A stretch of 44,905 nucleotides of DNA from CAZTCJ01 sp964612085 (GCA_964612085.1 CAZTCJ010000024.1:1-44905); one strand, 5' to 3'; positions 1 through 8,661 are shown, counted from the stretch's first letter. The notes: generated from the sequence alone by a model not told the origin. Translations and numbers: made by a program.

Positions 1-155
1 TGCCCAAGACCCGGTCGGGCAAGATCATGCGCCGGATCCTGCGCAAGATCGCCGAAGACGATTACGGCGCGCTGGGCGACACCTCGACGCTGGCCGATCC
101 AGCCGTGGTGGACGACCTCATCGAAAACCGTCAGAATCGCAACCATGATTCGTGA
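1..155 (+). CDS. acs: Acetyl-CoA synthetase, C-terminal end (partial)
   Basis: The window opens inside this gene; the reading frame begins at base 3 and ends at TGA 153-155. The visible tail starts PKTRSGKIMRR and continues as a basic helix followed by TLADPAV, which is the hallmark C-terminus of AMP-forming acetyl-CoA synthetase (acetate + ATP + CoA to acetyl-CoA, cytoplasmic). The lysine in RSGK (codon 21-23) corresponds to the catalytic lysine that Pat/GNAT enzymes acetylate and sirtuins deacetylate in characterised Acs proteins, so post-translational control is likely retained. A closely related propionyl-CoA synthetase cannot be fully excluded because only about 50 residues are visible. 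Confidence 0.85.
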   Translation, partial: PKTRSGKIMRRILRKIAEDDYGALGDTSTLADPAVVDDLIENRQNRNHDS

Positions 156-200
156 TTCGCGCGCGGCCGGGTGAGCGGTGGCGCGGGCTAGGGTTTGACG

Positions 201-803
201 ATGAGACAGCTTGGGGGGATGTCTCGCGAGACGCTCGCGGGGCATCTTGGCGATTCAGACAAGGCCGCGCCGGTTTTAAAGCCGGACGCGCTTCACGCCC
301 GCAACCGCGCGCTGCTCGCCTATTGGCGCATGGTGCGCGGGGATGCGGCGATCCCCTCTTGGAGCGCCTTCGATCTGTTGAAAATCAGCGGCCTGTTGCC
401 CACCCTCGTGCTTCTGGAACGATCCGGTACGGACGATTTCAGGTACCGGTTCGCCGGACCCCGCATCGTCACCCGCGCAGGCCTTGAGCCCACCGGACAG
501 ACGGTTGCGGATCTTTACGGCCGGGGGCTGAACGGCGATATCGTCCGGGACCTGAATGCGGCTCTTGTCGAGCGCATGGTCTATGCCATGCACGTGACAT
601 ACGGCAGCCGGGCCGGGCGGCGCATCGCCATCGAGGAACTGTGCCTGCCCTTGAGCGGCGACACAGGCACGCCCCGCTTTGTCCTCAAAGGTTGCCAGTT
701 GGTGGACGGACGGTTAGCCGGCGGCGAACCCCGCGATCATCTGATGCTCAAGAGCCGGACTGTCGAGGCGCACGCCGCCGTTCTGACGGCGGATCGCGCC
801 TAA
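201..803 (+). CDS. PAS_5-family single-domain protein
   Basis: A 200-residue soluble protein. The region from about residue 35 (ALLAYWRMVRG) through the phrase DFRYRFAGPRI to about 170 matches the PAS_5 family (PF07310), a PAS-fold domain found mostly as stand-alone proteins in Alphaproteobacteria; ligand and output are unknown for the family. There is no kinase, GGDEF or DNA-binding domain, so it would act as a sensor or binding module in trans, if at all. Start ATG 201 is chosen for the GGG about 8 bases upstream (TAGGG); a second in-frame ATG lies at 219. Its stop overlaps the stop of the convergent hydrolase gene by a few bases. Confidence 0.75.
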   Translation: MRQLGGMSRETLAGHLGDSDKAAPVLKPDALHARNRALLAYWRMVRGDAAIPSWSAFDLLKISGLLPTLVLLERSGTDDFRYRFAGPRIVTRAGLEPTGQTVADLYGRGLNGDIVRDLNAALVERMVYAMHVTYGSRAGRRIAIEELCLPLSGDTGTPRFVLKGCQLVDGRLAGGEPRDHLMLKSRTVEAHAAVLTADRA

Positions 804-1810
804 CGGCGCGTCGGATCGATCTCGATAGAGGCCGGGCAGTGATCGCTGATCCGGCTGGCCCGGGGCGCGAGCGACGGCTCATAGGTCAGCCAACCGAAAC
901 TGCGCCGGTCGGCCATGCGCGCGGCTCTCGAATCGAACACCAGAAAATCGATGGGATCGCGGTAATAGCTCGCGGGCGGCGCGTTCTTCCAGCAGGTGGC
1001 TTCCATGCCGTCCGGAAACCGGGTGAGCGTCGCGCCGCCGGCCAACCCCTCGGTCATGCCTTGCCAAAGGGGATCGTCCTCATCCTGACGGTCGAAGGCC
1101 CGGTTGAAATCGCCCAGAATGATGAAGGGCGTCCCCTCGGCGATCTGCGCATCGATCCAGGTGCGCAGCGGCTTCACCTGGCGCGCGAGCGTCGTGCAGT
1201 CCGCATCGTCCGGATTGATGAAGGTCTCAAACCCCTGGGCGTCGCTCCGCAGCGCGCCGGAGGCACAGCCCGATTTCAGATGAACCGCGAGCAGCTTGAG
1301 ATCGACGCCGCCCGCCTTGACCGTCAACTCCACCGCCCAGCGGGTGCTGCGCGCGATACCGTCTTCCGGGTCCACATGATCGACGGCGATGGCCTCCAGA
1401 TCCCGTACACTGACGGTCTCGACCGATTTACGGACTGCGAATCCCGTATAGATCGAGCCGTCGGGCCACTCGCCCGTGAGATCGTAGGTATCGAAGTCCT
1501 CCAGGCGGCGGCCCGAGATATGAACCGTCCAGCCGCCGCGCCAGAACAGCTTGTGGGCCGCAGCGCGGCTGTGCATTTCCTGGATGGCGACGATATCGGC
1601 ATCGAGTTGCCGCGCGTAATAGCGCAGCCAGGTATAGTCTTCTTGTGTGCGGGCCACGTCGCGCCCGGGCACCGATTGGCCCGCGTCCTGATGGAGATTG
1701 GAGAGGTTCCAGGTAGCGATGCGCAAGCGCCCGTCTTGCGCCGCCGATGCCGCCGTCCCCGTGCAGAATAGCACAACCAGCACGCCGCTGATCAGTTTGC
1801 CCAACCGCAT
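800..1810 (-). CDS. Exported endonuclease/exonuclease/phosphatase (EEP) family hydrolase
   Basis: About 336 residues beginning with a cleavable signal peptide (hydrophobic stretch ending near ASA, residue 23-24), so it is probably periplasmic or secreted. EEP-fold motifs appear in order: ATWNLSN near residue 35, IQE with the metal-binding Glu at about 78, HLKSGC mid-protein, GDFN near 233-236 and the terminal SDH with His at about 324. This family covers secreted DNases, phosphodiesterases and sphingomyelinase-like enzymes; substrate cannot be told from the motifs. ATG 1810 is preferred over ATG 1816 because GGAG then sits 8 rather than 2 bases away. It lies 105 bp downstream of the small membrane gene and could be the last gene of that leftward operon. 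Confidence 0.8.
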   Translation of the reverse strand: MRLGKLISGVLVVLFCTGTAASAAQDGRLRIATWNLSNLHQDAGQSVPGRDVARTQEDYTWLRYYARQLDADIVAIQEMHSRAAAHKLFWRGGWTVHISGRRLEDFDTYDLTGEWPDGSIYTGFAVRKSVETVSVRDLEAIAVDHVDPEDGIARSTRWAVELTVKAGGVDLKLLAVHLKSGCASGALRSDAQGFETFINPDDADCTTLARQVKPLRTWIDAQIAEGTPFIILGDFNRAFDRQDEDDPLWQGMTEGLAGGATLTRFPDGMEATCWKNAPPASYYRDPIDFLVFDSRAARMADRRSFGWLTYEPSLAPRASRISDHCPASIEIDPTRR

Positions 1811-1915
1811 CGCCATATCTCCTCACGCTTCGCGCTCACAACCACTGGGCTGCATGGTGGCGATAACTGCATCCCGGTCAAGGGGCGATCGGCTTCAAAT
1901 CAGATGAATTCGGAT

Positions 1916-2422
1916 TTAGCGGCGCAGATCGATCTGCCGCCGGAAGGCCGCCCACCAGTCGCTGCGGCCATGGTGGCGCTTGACTCGTTCCAGCAGACGG
2001 TCCGCCTCGTCGATCCGCCCGTCCCGCAACAGGCCGTGGAGACGCCGGCGGATCTCCGCCTCGTCCAGATCGGCGACATGGGTGAAATCCCTGTCGTCGC
2101 GGGCCAGGGTAGGCAGCTTGCCGAGACGGCGCTCGGCCTCGGCGCCGCGCCGGGCACGCGCGCCCTTGGACAATTGCGACGGCGCATCGATCCAGACGAA
2201 AATCCCCGTACCGATGGTCGCCAGAAGGAGCAATCCGACGCCCCAAAAGCCCCATCCGGCCCAGCGTGAGACGGTGGAGAGCAGGCCGAAGACAATCAGC
2301 AACAGGGCGCCGACCAGAAAGACGCCCAAGGCCGCGATCACCGCCCGGCCCAGGCGCGGCGAGGCCCGATAGAGCTTATAAAGATAAGCGAACAGAGCGA
2401 TGCGGGTGAGCCATCGAAACAT
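1916..2422 (-). CDS. Small membrane protein paired with dynamin-like GTPase
   Basis: 168 residues, no family recognised. The N-terminal half is hydrophobic, with probable helices at about residues 27-48 and 55-77 after a basic amphipathic start. The C-terminal half is soluble, charged and predicted helical (rich in Arg, Glu and Asp; phrase DEAEIRRRLHGLL around 120), so it probably faces the cytoplasm. It begins only 9 bp after the dynamin-like gene stops, with a strong ribosome site (AGGGGGCGG) before ATG 2422, so the two are almost certainly co-expressed. A role as membrane partner or recruiter of the GTPase is inference from this arrangement only. Confidence 0.7.
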   Translation of the reverse strand: MFRWLTRIALFAYLYKLYRASPRLGRAVIAALGVFLVGALLLIVFGLLSTVSRWAGWGFWGVGLLLLATIGTGIFVWIDAPSQLSKGARARRGAEAERRLGKLPTLARDDRDFTHVADLDEAEIRRRLHGLLRDGRIDEADRLLERVKRHHGRSDWWAAFRRQIDLRR

Positions 2423-2431
2423 GACCGCCCC

Positions 2432-4456
2432 CTAAAACTGCCGCATCTGGGCGTAAAGCCCGGTGAGTTCGTCGCGGGCGGCGGCGGCACCCGCAAGGGC
2501 GGCGGCCACATGCGCCTTCTGCTGACGGAGCGCGTGGCGGTCGCCGCTTTCAAGCCCCGCCAGCCGGGCCAGATCGCCCAGCACCTGTTCGAGCGCCAGC
2601 TTGGCTTCCGAGGCGACCAGGAGAGCCGCCACCTGCCATTGTTCGTACAAGACCCCGCCTTCGCCGGGATCGAGCCGCTTCAGATAGGCTTGCCGCTCTT
2701 CCAAAAAGCGCGTCATGTCGGCCTTGCGGCCCCGCAGGAAACGGTCCGCCGCCATCCATCCCGAAACACCGCCCAGAACGAACAGGAGCGGCACCAGAAC
2801 GAGCGGGTTCAGGCTGACCCCGGCGGTGGCCAGCAGGCTTGCCGCCACCCCTTGCAGACCCAGAACCGTGATCGCGCCGCTGCCGAGGCCGCCCGCCGCG
2901 CGCATGGCGTGGGCGAACCAGTCGGGCGTGGTTTCGCTGAACCGCAGATTGGGGAAGGACTCATGATCCACCCGGATCAACGTATCGCCGCCGAGCGCGC
3001 TCAGAACCGGCACGTCCTTATAGACCGACAAGGTGATACGGTCCGCATGGTGACAGGTCCGGTCGATGAACCGCTCCAGGGCCGTGTTGCGCGCATCCTG
3101 GATAGGCCGCGACAAATGCTCCGCATAAAGCTCGATATCCTTGCGCAAGCGATCGGCATCGGCCCGGGTCAGCGTCTCGGCGCGGCGCACATCCAGGAGC
3201 TTCAGATCGAGAAACGCCGCCATTTTTTCCTGGGCCGCCGCGACAGGGGCCGCGATATGCTCCGCCCACAGGCTGCGGATGTCTTCTTCCAGCCGTTCCT
3301 GGAGAAACAGCGCATCCTTGAAATCCTGCGCGCTGTCGAGCGCGCCCGCCACCTGGCTATGCAGCGCCGCCCGTTCCTGGGCGCCGTCGGGGGAGTCGGA
3401 CAAAAGAAGCGTCAGCACGTGATCGAGCAGTTTCAACCGCTCTTCCACCTGGGCCACCGCTTCGACGCCGAGCCCGAGCCCGTCGAACAGCACGGCGCCG
3501 GCGCTGCGCTGGCGGATCAAAGCCCAAAGCGCCTCTTGAAGCGCCGCCTGTTCCGCGTCATGGGCCTTGTGCAGGCGCTCCTTGCCCATGGCTTCGGGAT
3601 GGGCCATGGCGAACAGGCAAACGACGAAGACCCGCGCCGGGTCGAGCGCGATGCCGGAATCGGCGAAGGTTTCGATGCAGCCCTGGCGTTTCGCCTCGAT
3701 GTTCTCCGGCACCGACAGACCGTTGTTCAGCATGCGGCAACGGTCTTCGTCCATCTGTTCCGGATAGACATTGACGATGACGATCGAGCGCTTGGGATCC
3801 ACATCGTAAGACCGGAAGACATCGATCAAGGCGCCGTATCCGGAGCGTTCGAGCGTGATGCCGACCACCGCATTGGCATAGCTTTTCAAGGCTTCGGCGA
3901 CCTGCGCGCGCACATCGGCCGAGGCCCCATCGACGCCGGGCAGATCGATGATCCGCAGGCCGCTCTCCAGATAGGGATGCTGGAGCCGGATAATGCCCTG
4001 GGCCACCTTTTTGCGATTATGGCGGTTGGCCTTTTGCAGCAGATACTCGGCGAACTCCTTGGCCGAGCGCGTGACCACCGAACGGGCGGACTGGCGCTGA
4101 AAGGTCACTTCGTATTCCGGACGCTGAGCATCAGACCATTCGAGCGTGATCGGCGCGACGGTTCCGGGCACCGTCGCCTCAGTGGGCACCAGATCGTCTT
4201 TTCCCGGACGAACAAGCCCGTTGACGAAAGTGGATTTGCCGCTGCCCTCGCCGCCGACGACGGAGAGCAGAAGCGCCCGGTCGGCGATGCTGTCGCGCGC
4301 CAGGCTAAGAGAGGAGATCAACGCGTCCTTCTGGGGGCCGAGGGGCGCGCAGTGGGATTCCACGGCATCGAGCACGCGCAGGACATGAGAGCGCAACCGG
4401 GCAAAGCGGGTAACCACATCCAACCCGTCTGCGCTTGCGCCCGTCTCCGCCGTCAT
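2432..4456 (-). CDS. Bacterial dynamin-like / large GTPase
   Basis: 674 residues. The Walker A motif GGEGSGKS is at about 68-75, a switch-I region with TEATVPGT at about 92-99, the G3 motif DLPG at about 171-174 and a G4-position segment NVYPEQMD near 229. A long helical region follows (about 290-520), then a hydrophobic hairpin (about 525-575, ending before a basic patch) and a further helical tail. This arrangement, GTPase head, helical stalk and membrane-inserting paddle, is that of bacterial dynamin-like proteins, which bind and remodel membranes; it is also compatible with other dynamin-superfamily GTPases. ATG 4456 is chosen (AGGG 6-7 bases upstream); GTG 4462 is the longer alternative. 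It is followed directly by a small membrane gene. Confidence 0.8.
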   Translation of the reverse strand: MTAETGASADGLDVVTRFARLRSHVLRVLDAVESHCAPLGPQKDALISSLSLARDSIADRALLLSVVGGEGSGKSTFVNGLVRPGKDDLVPTEATVPGTVAPITLEWSDAQRPEYEVTFQRQSARSVVTRSAKEFAEYLLQKANRHNRKKVAQGIIRLQHPYLESGLRIIDLPGVDGASADVRAQVAEALKSYANAVVGITLERSGYGALIDVFRSYDVDPKRSIVIVNVYPEQMDEDRCRMLNNGLSVPENIEAKRQGCIETFADSGIALDPARVFVVCLFAMAHPEAMGKERLHKAHDAEQAALQEALWALIRQRSAGAVLFDGLGLGVEAVAQVEERLKLLDHVLTLLLSDSPDGAQERAALHSQVAGALDSAQDFKDALFLQERLEEDIRSLWAEHIAAPVAAAQEKMAAFLDLKLLDVRRAETLTRADADRLRKDIELYAEHLSRPIQDARNTALERFIDRTCHHADRITLSVYKDVPVLSALGGDTLIRVDHESFPNLRFSETTPDWFAHAMRAAGGLGSGAITVLGLQGVAASLLATAGVSLNPLVLVPLLFVLGGVSGWMAADRFLRGRKADMTRFLEERQAYLKRLDPGEGGVLYEQWQVAALLVASEAKLALEQVLGDLARLAGLESGDRHALRQQKAHVAAALAGAAAARDELTGLYAQMRQF

Positions 4457-4563
4457 GACCACCCTCTGGGATCCCCGTTTTCCGTTCGGTCTATGTCAAC
4501 CTGCCTGAGGATCCACGCAATGGCAAACGGGAGCTGCGCTTTGTCTAAGAGGCGGGGGAGGCT

Positions 4564-4809
4564 CTAGAAATCCGTGGCGGTGCCCTTGTGCTTGCCTTCC
4601 CAATCGCCGTAACGGGTGGGCTCAAGACCCTTGGCGCCGCCCTCTTCTCCAGGCATGGCGGCGACGGCGGCATCGATGGCCGCCCGGCGCGCCGCCGCTT
4701 CCTCCAAGGCCCGCCGTGCTTCCGGCGTCAGCGCCTTGCCCGGCGCGGCCCCCGGCATTTCGGCTTTGGGTTCAGGGGGTTGCGGATCCGTTGGTCTCTC
4801 GGCTGTCAT
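4564..4809 (-). CDS. DUF1674 / SDHAF4-like small protein
   Basis: 81 residues. The C-terminus carries the DUF1674 signature, EPTRYGDWE followed by a final DF, shared with mitochondrial SDHAF4 (Sdh8), a succinate dehydrogenase assembly factor that binds the flavinated SdhA subunit. The N-terminal part is Pro/Ala/Glu-rich and probably disordered. A role in SDH maturation is inferred from the eukaryotic relatives. It is divergent from htpX, an arrangement I recall as common in Alphaproteobacteria. Start ATG 4809 has AAGGT about 7 bases upstream. Confidence 0.9.
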   Translation of the reverse strand: MTAERPTDPQPPEPKAEMPGAAPGKALTPEARRALEEAAARRAAIDAAVAAMPGEEGGAKGLEPTRYGDWEGKHKGTATDF

Positions 4810-4815
4810 GCACTT

Positions 4816-4827
4816 ACCTTATAAGGT
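4816..4827. promoter_or_regulatory. 12-bp palindrome in the divergent DUF1674/htpX promoter region
   Basis: ACCTTATAAGGT is a perfect 12-base palindrome lying 6 bases upstream of the DUF1674 start codon in the 121-bp divergent gap that must also hold the htpX promoter. Its AAGGT also serves as the probable ribosome site of the DUF1674 gene, so the symmetry may be accidental. I see no clear sigma-32 type promoter that would prove heat-shock control of htpX. Confidence 0.25.
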
Positions 4828-4930
4828 GTCTTCCGGGTTCCGCTTGAAGCGAAAACCCTGCGTTCCTATGTCGATTTGGGGCGGCTGGGGGCATAATCCA
4901 GCCCGAACGGTCCTTTCACGAGGCAGGCAC

Positions 4931-5794
4931 ATGAACATCTTCCGCACTGGCATGCTGATGGCAGCCATGACCGCGCTCTTCCTCGGCATCGGGTTCCTGA
5001 TCGCCGGAGAAGCCGGCATTCTGATCGCGTTCGGCGTCGCCGCCGCCATGAACCTCTTCGCCTATTGGAACTCGGACAAGGTGGTCCTGAGCATGTATGG
5101 GGCCAAGCGCGTGGACGAGGCGAGCGCGCCCCAGCTCTTCCGCATGGTGCGCCAGCTCTCGGAGAACGCCCAATTGCCCATGCCCAAGGTCTACATCATC
5201 GAAAACCCCCAGCCCAACGCCTTCGCCACCGGCCGTAACCCGGAAAACGCCGCCGTCGCCGCGACCACGGGCCTCTTGCAAATGCTCACCCAAGAGGAAA
5301 TCGCGGGCGTCATGGCCCATGAGTTGGCCCATATCAAAAACCGCGACACGCTGATCATGACGATCACCGCGACGCTGGCGGGCGCCATTTCCATGCTGGC
5401 CAATTTCGCGCTGTTCTTCGGCAACAACCGGAACAATCCGCTGGGCATTATTGGCGTTATCGCCTTGATGATCCTGGCGCCCATCGCCGCCGCGCTGGTT
5501 CAGATGGCGATCAGCCGGACGCGGGAATATTCCGCCGACCGGGTGGGTGCGGAGATTTGCGGACGACCCTTATGGCTCTCCTCAGCACTCGCCAAGATCG
5601 AGCAGGCCGCCAAGGGCATCGACAATCATCAGGCGGAGCGCAATCCGGCCACGGCGCATATGTTCATCATCAATCCGCTCCATGCCCATTCGGTGGACAA
5701 TCTGTTCTCCACCCATCCGAACACGCAAAACCGCATCGCCAAGCTTGAGGAAATGGCGCGCTCCGGCGGCGGTAACGGGAGCCCATGGGGCTGA
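4931..5794 (+). CDS. htpX: HtpX membrane-bound zinc metalloprotease
   Basis: 287 residues, the usual HtpX length (M48B). Two N-terminal transmembrane helices (about 10-50) precede the catalytic HELAH motif with zinc ligands His130 and His134 and general base Glu131. A further hydrophobic pair lies at about 150-190, followed by SRTREYSADR, whose region holds the third zinc ligand Glu. HtpX degrades misfolded inner-membrane proteins alongside FtsH. ATG 4931 is chosen because homology starts at MNIFRTG; the open frame extends further upstream without coding character. The stop codon overlaps the next gene, giving translational coupling to the methyltransferase. Confidence 0.95.
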   Translation: MNIFRTGMLMAAMTALFLGIGFLIAGEAGILIAFGVAAAMNLFAYWNSDKVVLSMYGAKRVDEASAPQLFRMVRQLSENAQLPMPKVYIIENPQPNAFATGRNPENAAVAATTGLLQMLTQEEIAGVMAHELAHIKNRDTLIMTITATLAGAISMLANFALFFGNNRNNPLGIIGVIALMILAPIAAALVQMAISRTREYSADRVGAEICGRPLWLSSALAKIEQAAKGIDNHQAERNPATAHMFIINPLHAHSVDNLFSTHPNTQNRIAKLEEMARSGGGNGSPWG

Positions 5795-6639
5795 TGCCGG
5801 ACCGGACCGCCGATGCCCCGCCCGATGATTGGCGCGCCGCGAACCGGGCCAATTGGGACGAGCGCACGGGCATTCATCTGAAGGCGGATTTCTACGACCT
5901 GACCGCCCTGCGGGAGGGCCGGGGCCGCCTTTATCCCATCGAGGAAGCGGAACTCGGGTCCGTCGAGGGACTGCGCGTCCTTCATCTGCAATGCCATTTC
6001 GGCCAGGACACGCTGACGCTCGCCCAGCGGAGCGCAGAAGTTGTAGGGCTCGATTTTTCGAAAGCCGCCGTGGACGCCGCCACTGCTCTGGCCACGGAAC
6101 TTGGCCTTGAGACCCGCGCCCGCTTCGTGGAAGCGGATCTTTACGATGCGCCCGCTGCCATTCCCGAGCCTGCCAGCTTCGACCTTGTGTTCGTGACCTG
6201 GGGCGCCATCTGCTGGCTGCCGGACATCAAGCGCTGGGCCGAGATCGTTGCCCATTTCCTCAAGCCCGGCGGCGCGCTCTATCTGGCCGAAACCCACCCC
6301 ATCACCTGGGCCTATGATGACGACGCCAAGGGCCCGGACGGACGGCCCGGCTTTTTCGTTCCGTATTTCGACAAAAAACCCTTCGAGGAGACGAGCCCGC
6401 TGGACTATGCGGATCCGGAGGCGCGGCTGTCCAACGCCAGGGCCTATTGCTGGCAGCACACGCTGGGCGATATCGTCACCGAACTGATCGAAGCGGGACT
6501 CACCATCCGCTGGCTGCATGAGCACGACGCCATCCCCTACAAAGGGTTCGACTGCCTGGTGCCGGCGGAGGGCGGCCTGTACCGCTGGCCAGACAAACCG
6601 TGGCTGCCACTCGGCTTTTCTCTGCGGGCGGAACGCTGA
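5785..6639 (+). CDS. Class I SAM-dependent methyltransferase
   Basis: 284 residues of Rossmann-fold methyltransferase. Motif I reads VLHLQCHFGQDTL near residue 68-80 (the canonical GxGxG is replaced by LQCHFG, as in a well-populated family of uncharacterised methyltransferases). An acidic residue follows in VVGLDFS, and motif IV is FDLVFVTWGAICWLPD. Substrate unknown. It overlaps htpX: ATG 5785 lies inside the htpX end, and an alternative ATG at 5794 forms a TGATG with the htpX stop. It ends in another TGATG shared with rsmB. This suggests an rRNA, tRNA or protein-quality-control related job, but that is inference from position only. Confidence 0.85.
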   Translation: MGLMPDRTADAPPDDWRAANRANWDERTGIHLKADFYDLTALREGRGRLYPIEEAELGSVEGLRVLHLQCHFGQDTLTLAQRSAEVVGLDFSKAAVDAATALATELGLETRARFVEADLYDAPAAIPEPASFDLVFVTWGAICWLPDIKRWAEIVAHFLKPGGALYLAETHPITWAYDDDAKGPDGRPGFFVPYFDKKPFEETSPLDYADPEARLSNARAYCWQHTLGDIVTELIEAGLTIRWLHEHDAIPYKGFDCLVPAEGGLYRWPDKPWLPLGFSLRAER

Positions 6640-7955
6640 TGGCCGGAAAGACCCGCTTGCCCAAGCCGACCGCCCGCTCCGCCGCCGTCTCAATTTTAGG
6701 AGCCGTGATCCGCAAACGCCGCCCCCTGGACGAAGCGTGGAAAGATGCGCTCACCACGGACGGTTTGAGCCGCCTTGAGACCCGCGACCGGGCTTTTGCC
6801 CGCGCTCTTGTGGCCACGAGCCTGCGCCGGCTGGGCCAGATCGACGCCATTCTCGGGCAACTTTTGGAAAGCCCCCTCCCCGCGAAAGCGTCCCGTGCCC
6901 AGGACATCTTGCGTCTCGGCGTCTGCCAGATCGCCTTCATGGGCATCAGCCCCCATGCCGCCGTGGACGAAGCGGTAACGCTCGCTGGCAGCGACACGGC
7001 GACCCAGCCCTATAAGGGATTGATCAACGCCGTGCTGCGCCGGGTGGCGGGCGAGCGGGCCGCCCTGCTCGAGACCCAGGACGAGGCCTATCTCAACACG
7101 CCCGACTGGCTGTGGCAGGGCTGGTCCTCCGCTTACGGAGCGGAAACCGCCCGCGCCATCGCCAGAGCACATCTGGCCGACCCGCCCCTCGACGTCACGG
7201 TCAAGGACCCGGCAACCGATTGGGCGGACCGTCTGCAAGCGGAGCGCCTGCCCACCGGCTCCTTGCGCCGGAGCACCACGGACATCACCACCCTGCCGGG
7301 CTTCGAGGAGGGTGCCTGGTGGGTGCAGGATGCCGCCGCCGCCCTGCCCGCCACGCTGCTGGGCGCTGTCACGGGACGGACGGTTCTCGACCTGTGCGCC
7401 GCGCCCGGCGGCAAGACCGCGCAACTGGCGGCACAAGGGGCAAACGTCATCGCCGTGGACCGCTCGGAAAACCGGTTGAAGATCGTCTCCGAGAATCTCG
7501 GCCGCCTCGGTCTTGACGCCACACTCGTCGCGGCGGACGCCACCGCCTGGCGGCCCGATGCGCCCGCCGATGCGATCCTGCTCGACGCGCCTTGTTCGGC
7601 GACGGGCACGATCCGCCGCCATCCGGATGTGGCTCATCTGAAACGCCCTGACGACATCGACACGCTGGTCACGCTCCAGGACCGCCTTCTGGAAGCCGCC
7701 ATGGACATGCTCGCCCCCGGCGGCACGCTGGTCTATTGCACCTGCTCCCTTCAGCCTGAAGAAGGGCCGGAACGCATCGCCCGCCTGCTGGACCGCATGC
7801 CTGGGATCGCCCGCAAGCCCATCGCGCCCGCCGAGATCGGGGATTTGAGCGAAGCCGTCACCGCAGAGGGCGACCTGCGCACCCTGCCCTGCCATCTCGC
7901 CGCCCAAGGCGGTCTCGACGGTTTTTTCGCCGCGCGCCTGATTCGGCCTCATTGA
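6639..7955 (+). CDS. rsmB: 16S rRNA m5C967 methyltransferase RsmB
   Basis: 438 residues. The N-terminal about 150 residues form the NusB-like all-helical domain (RQIDAILGQLL-like region near 65-75), followed by the Rossmann methyltransferase domain. The SAM-binding LCAAPGGKT is at 252-260, the assisting cysteine in DAPCSATG is Cys319, and the catalytic nucleophile in the CTCS segment is Cys369. It methylates C967 of 16S rRNA during 30S assembly. ATG 6639 shares bases with the upstream stop (TGATG), so translation is probably coupled. The longer open frame upstream is not conserved-looking. Confidence 0.93.
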   Translation: MAGKTRLPKPTARSAAVSILGAVIRKRRPLDEAWKDALTTDGLSRLETRDRAFARALVATSLRRLGQIDAILGQLLESPLPAKASRAQDILRLGVCQIAFMGISPHAAVDEAVTLAGSDTATQPYKGLINAVLRRVAGERAALLETQDEAYLNTPDWLWQGWSSAYGAETARAIARAHLADPPLDVTVKDPATDWADRLQAERLPTGSLRRSTTDITTLPGFEEGAWWVQDAAAALPATLLGAVTGRTVLDLCAAPGGKTAQLAAQGANVIAVDRSENRLKIVSENLGRLGLDATLVAADATAWRPDAPADAILLDAPCSATGTIRRHPDVAHLKRPDDIDTLVTLQDRLLEAAMDMLAPGGTLVYCTCSLQPEEGPERIARLLDRMPGIARKPIAPAEIGDLSEAVTAEGDLRTLPCHLAAQGGLDGFFAARLIRPH

Positions 7956-8051
7956 GACGTTAAGGCACATGAGCGGCACGCCCTTTCCCCCGGGGCTGTG
8001 CGCGGCTAGATTGGACAACCTCGAATGAGACGTGGAAACGAGGAGAGGGTT

Positions 8052-8606
8052 ATGGCGACAGCAGTCAACAAACGGATTTCCGGGGCGGCCAGCGCCGCTG
8101 TGATCGCGCTGGCGGGCACTCTGGCGCTTGGCGCCTGCGCCCCCCAACCGGGGCCGCGGGATGTGGGCCGGTATGAAGTAGGTCAGGTCAGCCGCATCGG
8201 CTACGGCACCGTGGTGGATGTGGTGCCTGTGCGCATCGAAGGCTCGCGCACGGGCCTTGGCGCGCTGGGCGGCGCGGCCGCGGGCGCGGCGACCGGCGTC
8301 GGCATTGCCGGCGGCCGGGGCGAGAGCATCGCGGGCGGCATCATCGGCGCGCTGATCGGCGGTTTCGCGGGCGCGGCCATCGAGCGGGGCGTGACCCAGG
8401 GCAACGGCTACGAATACATCATCGAAACCGAACAGGGCGGCACCATCTCGGTGATCACGGGCGCCCGGGGCGTGGCGATCCGGCCCGGCACGCCGGTGCG
8501 CATCATCTACGGCGAGCGGGTCCGGGTGATCCCCGATTACGGCGATCGCGGCCAGTACCGGGACGAAGACCGGTACTACAACGACCGCTACGACCGGCGG
8601 TTCTGA
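8052..8606 (+). CDS. Glycine-zipper outer-membrane lipoprotein (SlyB/Pcp-like)
   Basis: 184 residues with a lipoprotein signal ending LALGAC (lipidated Cys29). The centre (about 70-115) is a glycine-zipper segment with repeated GxxxG spacing (GALGGAAAG, GGIIGALIGG), typical of the SlyB/Pcp/17-kDa antigen group, which pack as paired helices in the outer membrane. The C-terminus is unusually rich in Tyr, Arg and Asp. ATG 8052 follows a strong AGGAGAGGG site. It stands alone between rsmB and rpe and probably has its own promoter, because a near-perfect hairpin follows the stop codon. Confidence 0.88.
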   Translation: MATAVNKRISGAASAAVIALAGTLALGACAPQPGPRDVGRYEVGQVSRIGYGTVVDVVPVRIEGSRTGLGALGGAAAGAATGVGIAGGRGESIAGGIIGALIGGFAGAAIERGVTQGNGYEYIIETEQGGTISVITGARGVAIRPGTPVRIIYGERVRVIPDYGDRGQYRDEDRYYNDRYDRRF

Positions 8607-8631
8607 TCCCGCGGGATCCGCTCACTGATGC

Positions 8632-8661
8632 GGGTCATCCACAATATGCTGTGGGTGACCC
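8632..8661 (+). terminator. Hairpin downstream of the lipoprotein gene
   Basis: A 12-bp stem (8632-8643 with 8650-8661, one G-T wobble) closes a 6-base loop 25 bp after the lipoprotein stop. It is followed by AAAATC rather than a T-run, so if it terminates it is not a textbook intrinsic terminator; it may instead stabilise the 3' end of the mRNA. Confidence 0.45.

Noticed and set aside
2510..4567. A 685-codon open frame on the + strand opposite the dynamin-like gene
   Set aside because: GC-rich codon bias on the real gene leaves the antisense frame open; its translation is low-complexity in Arg, Gln and His with no recognisable domain, whereas the opposite strand has clear GTPase motifs.
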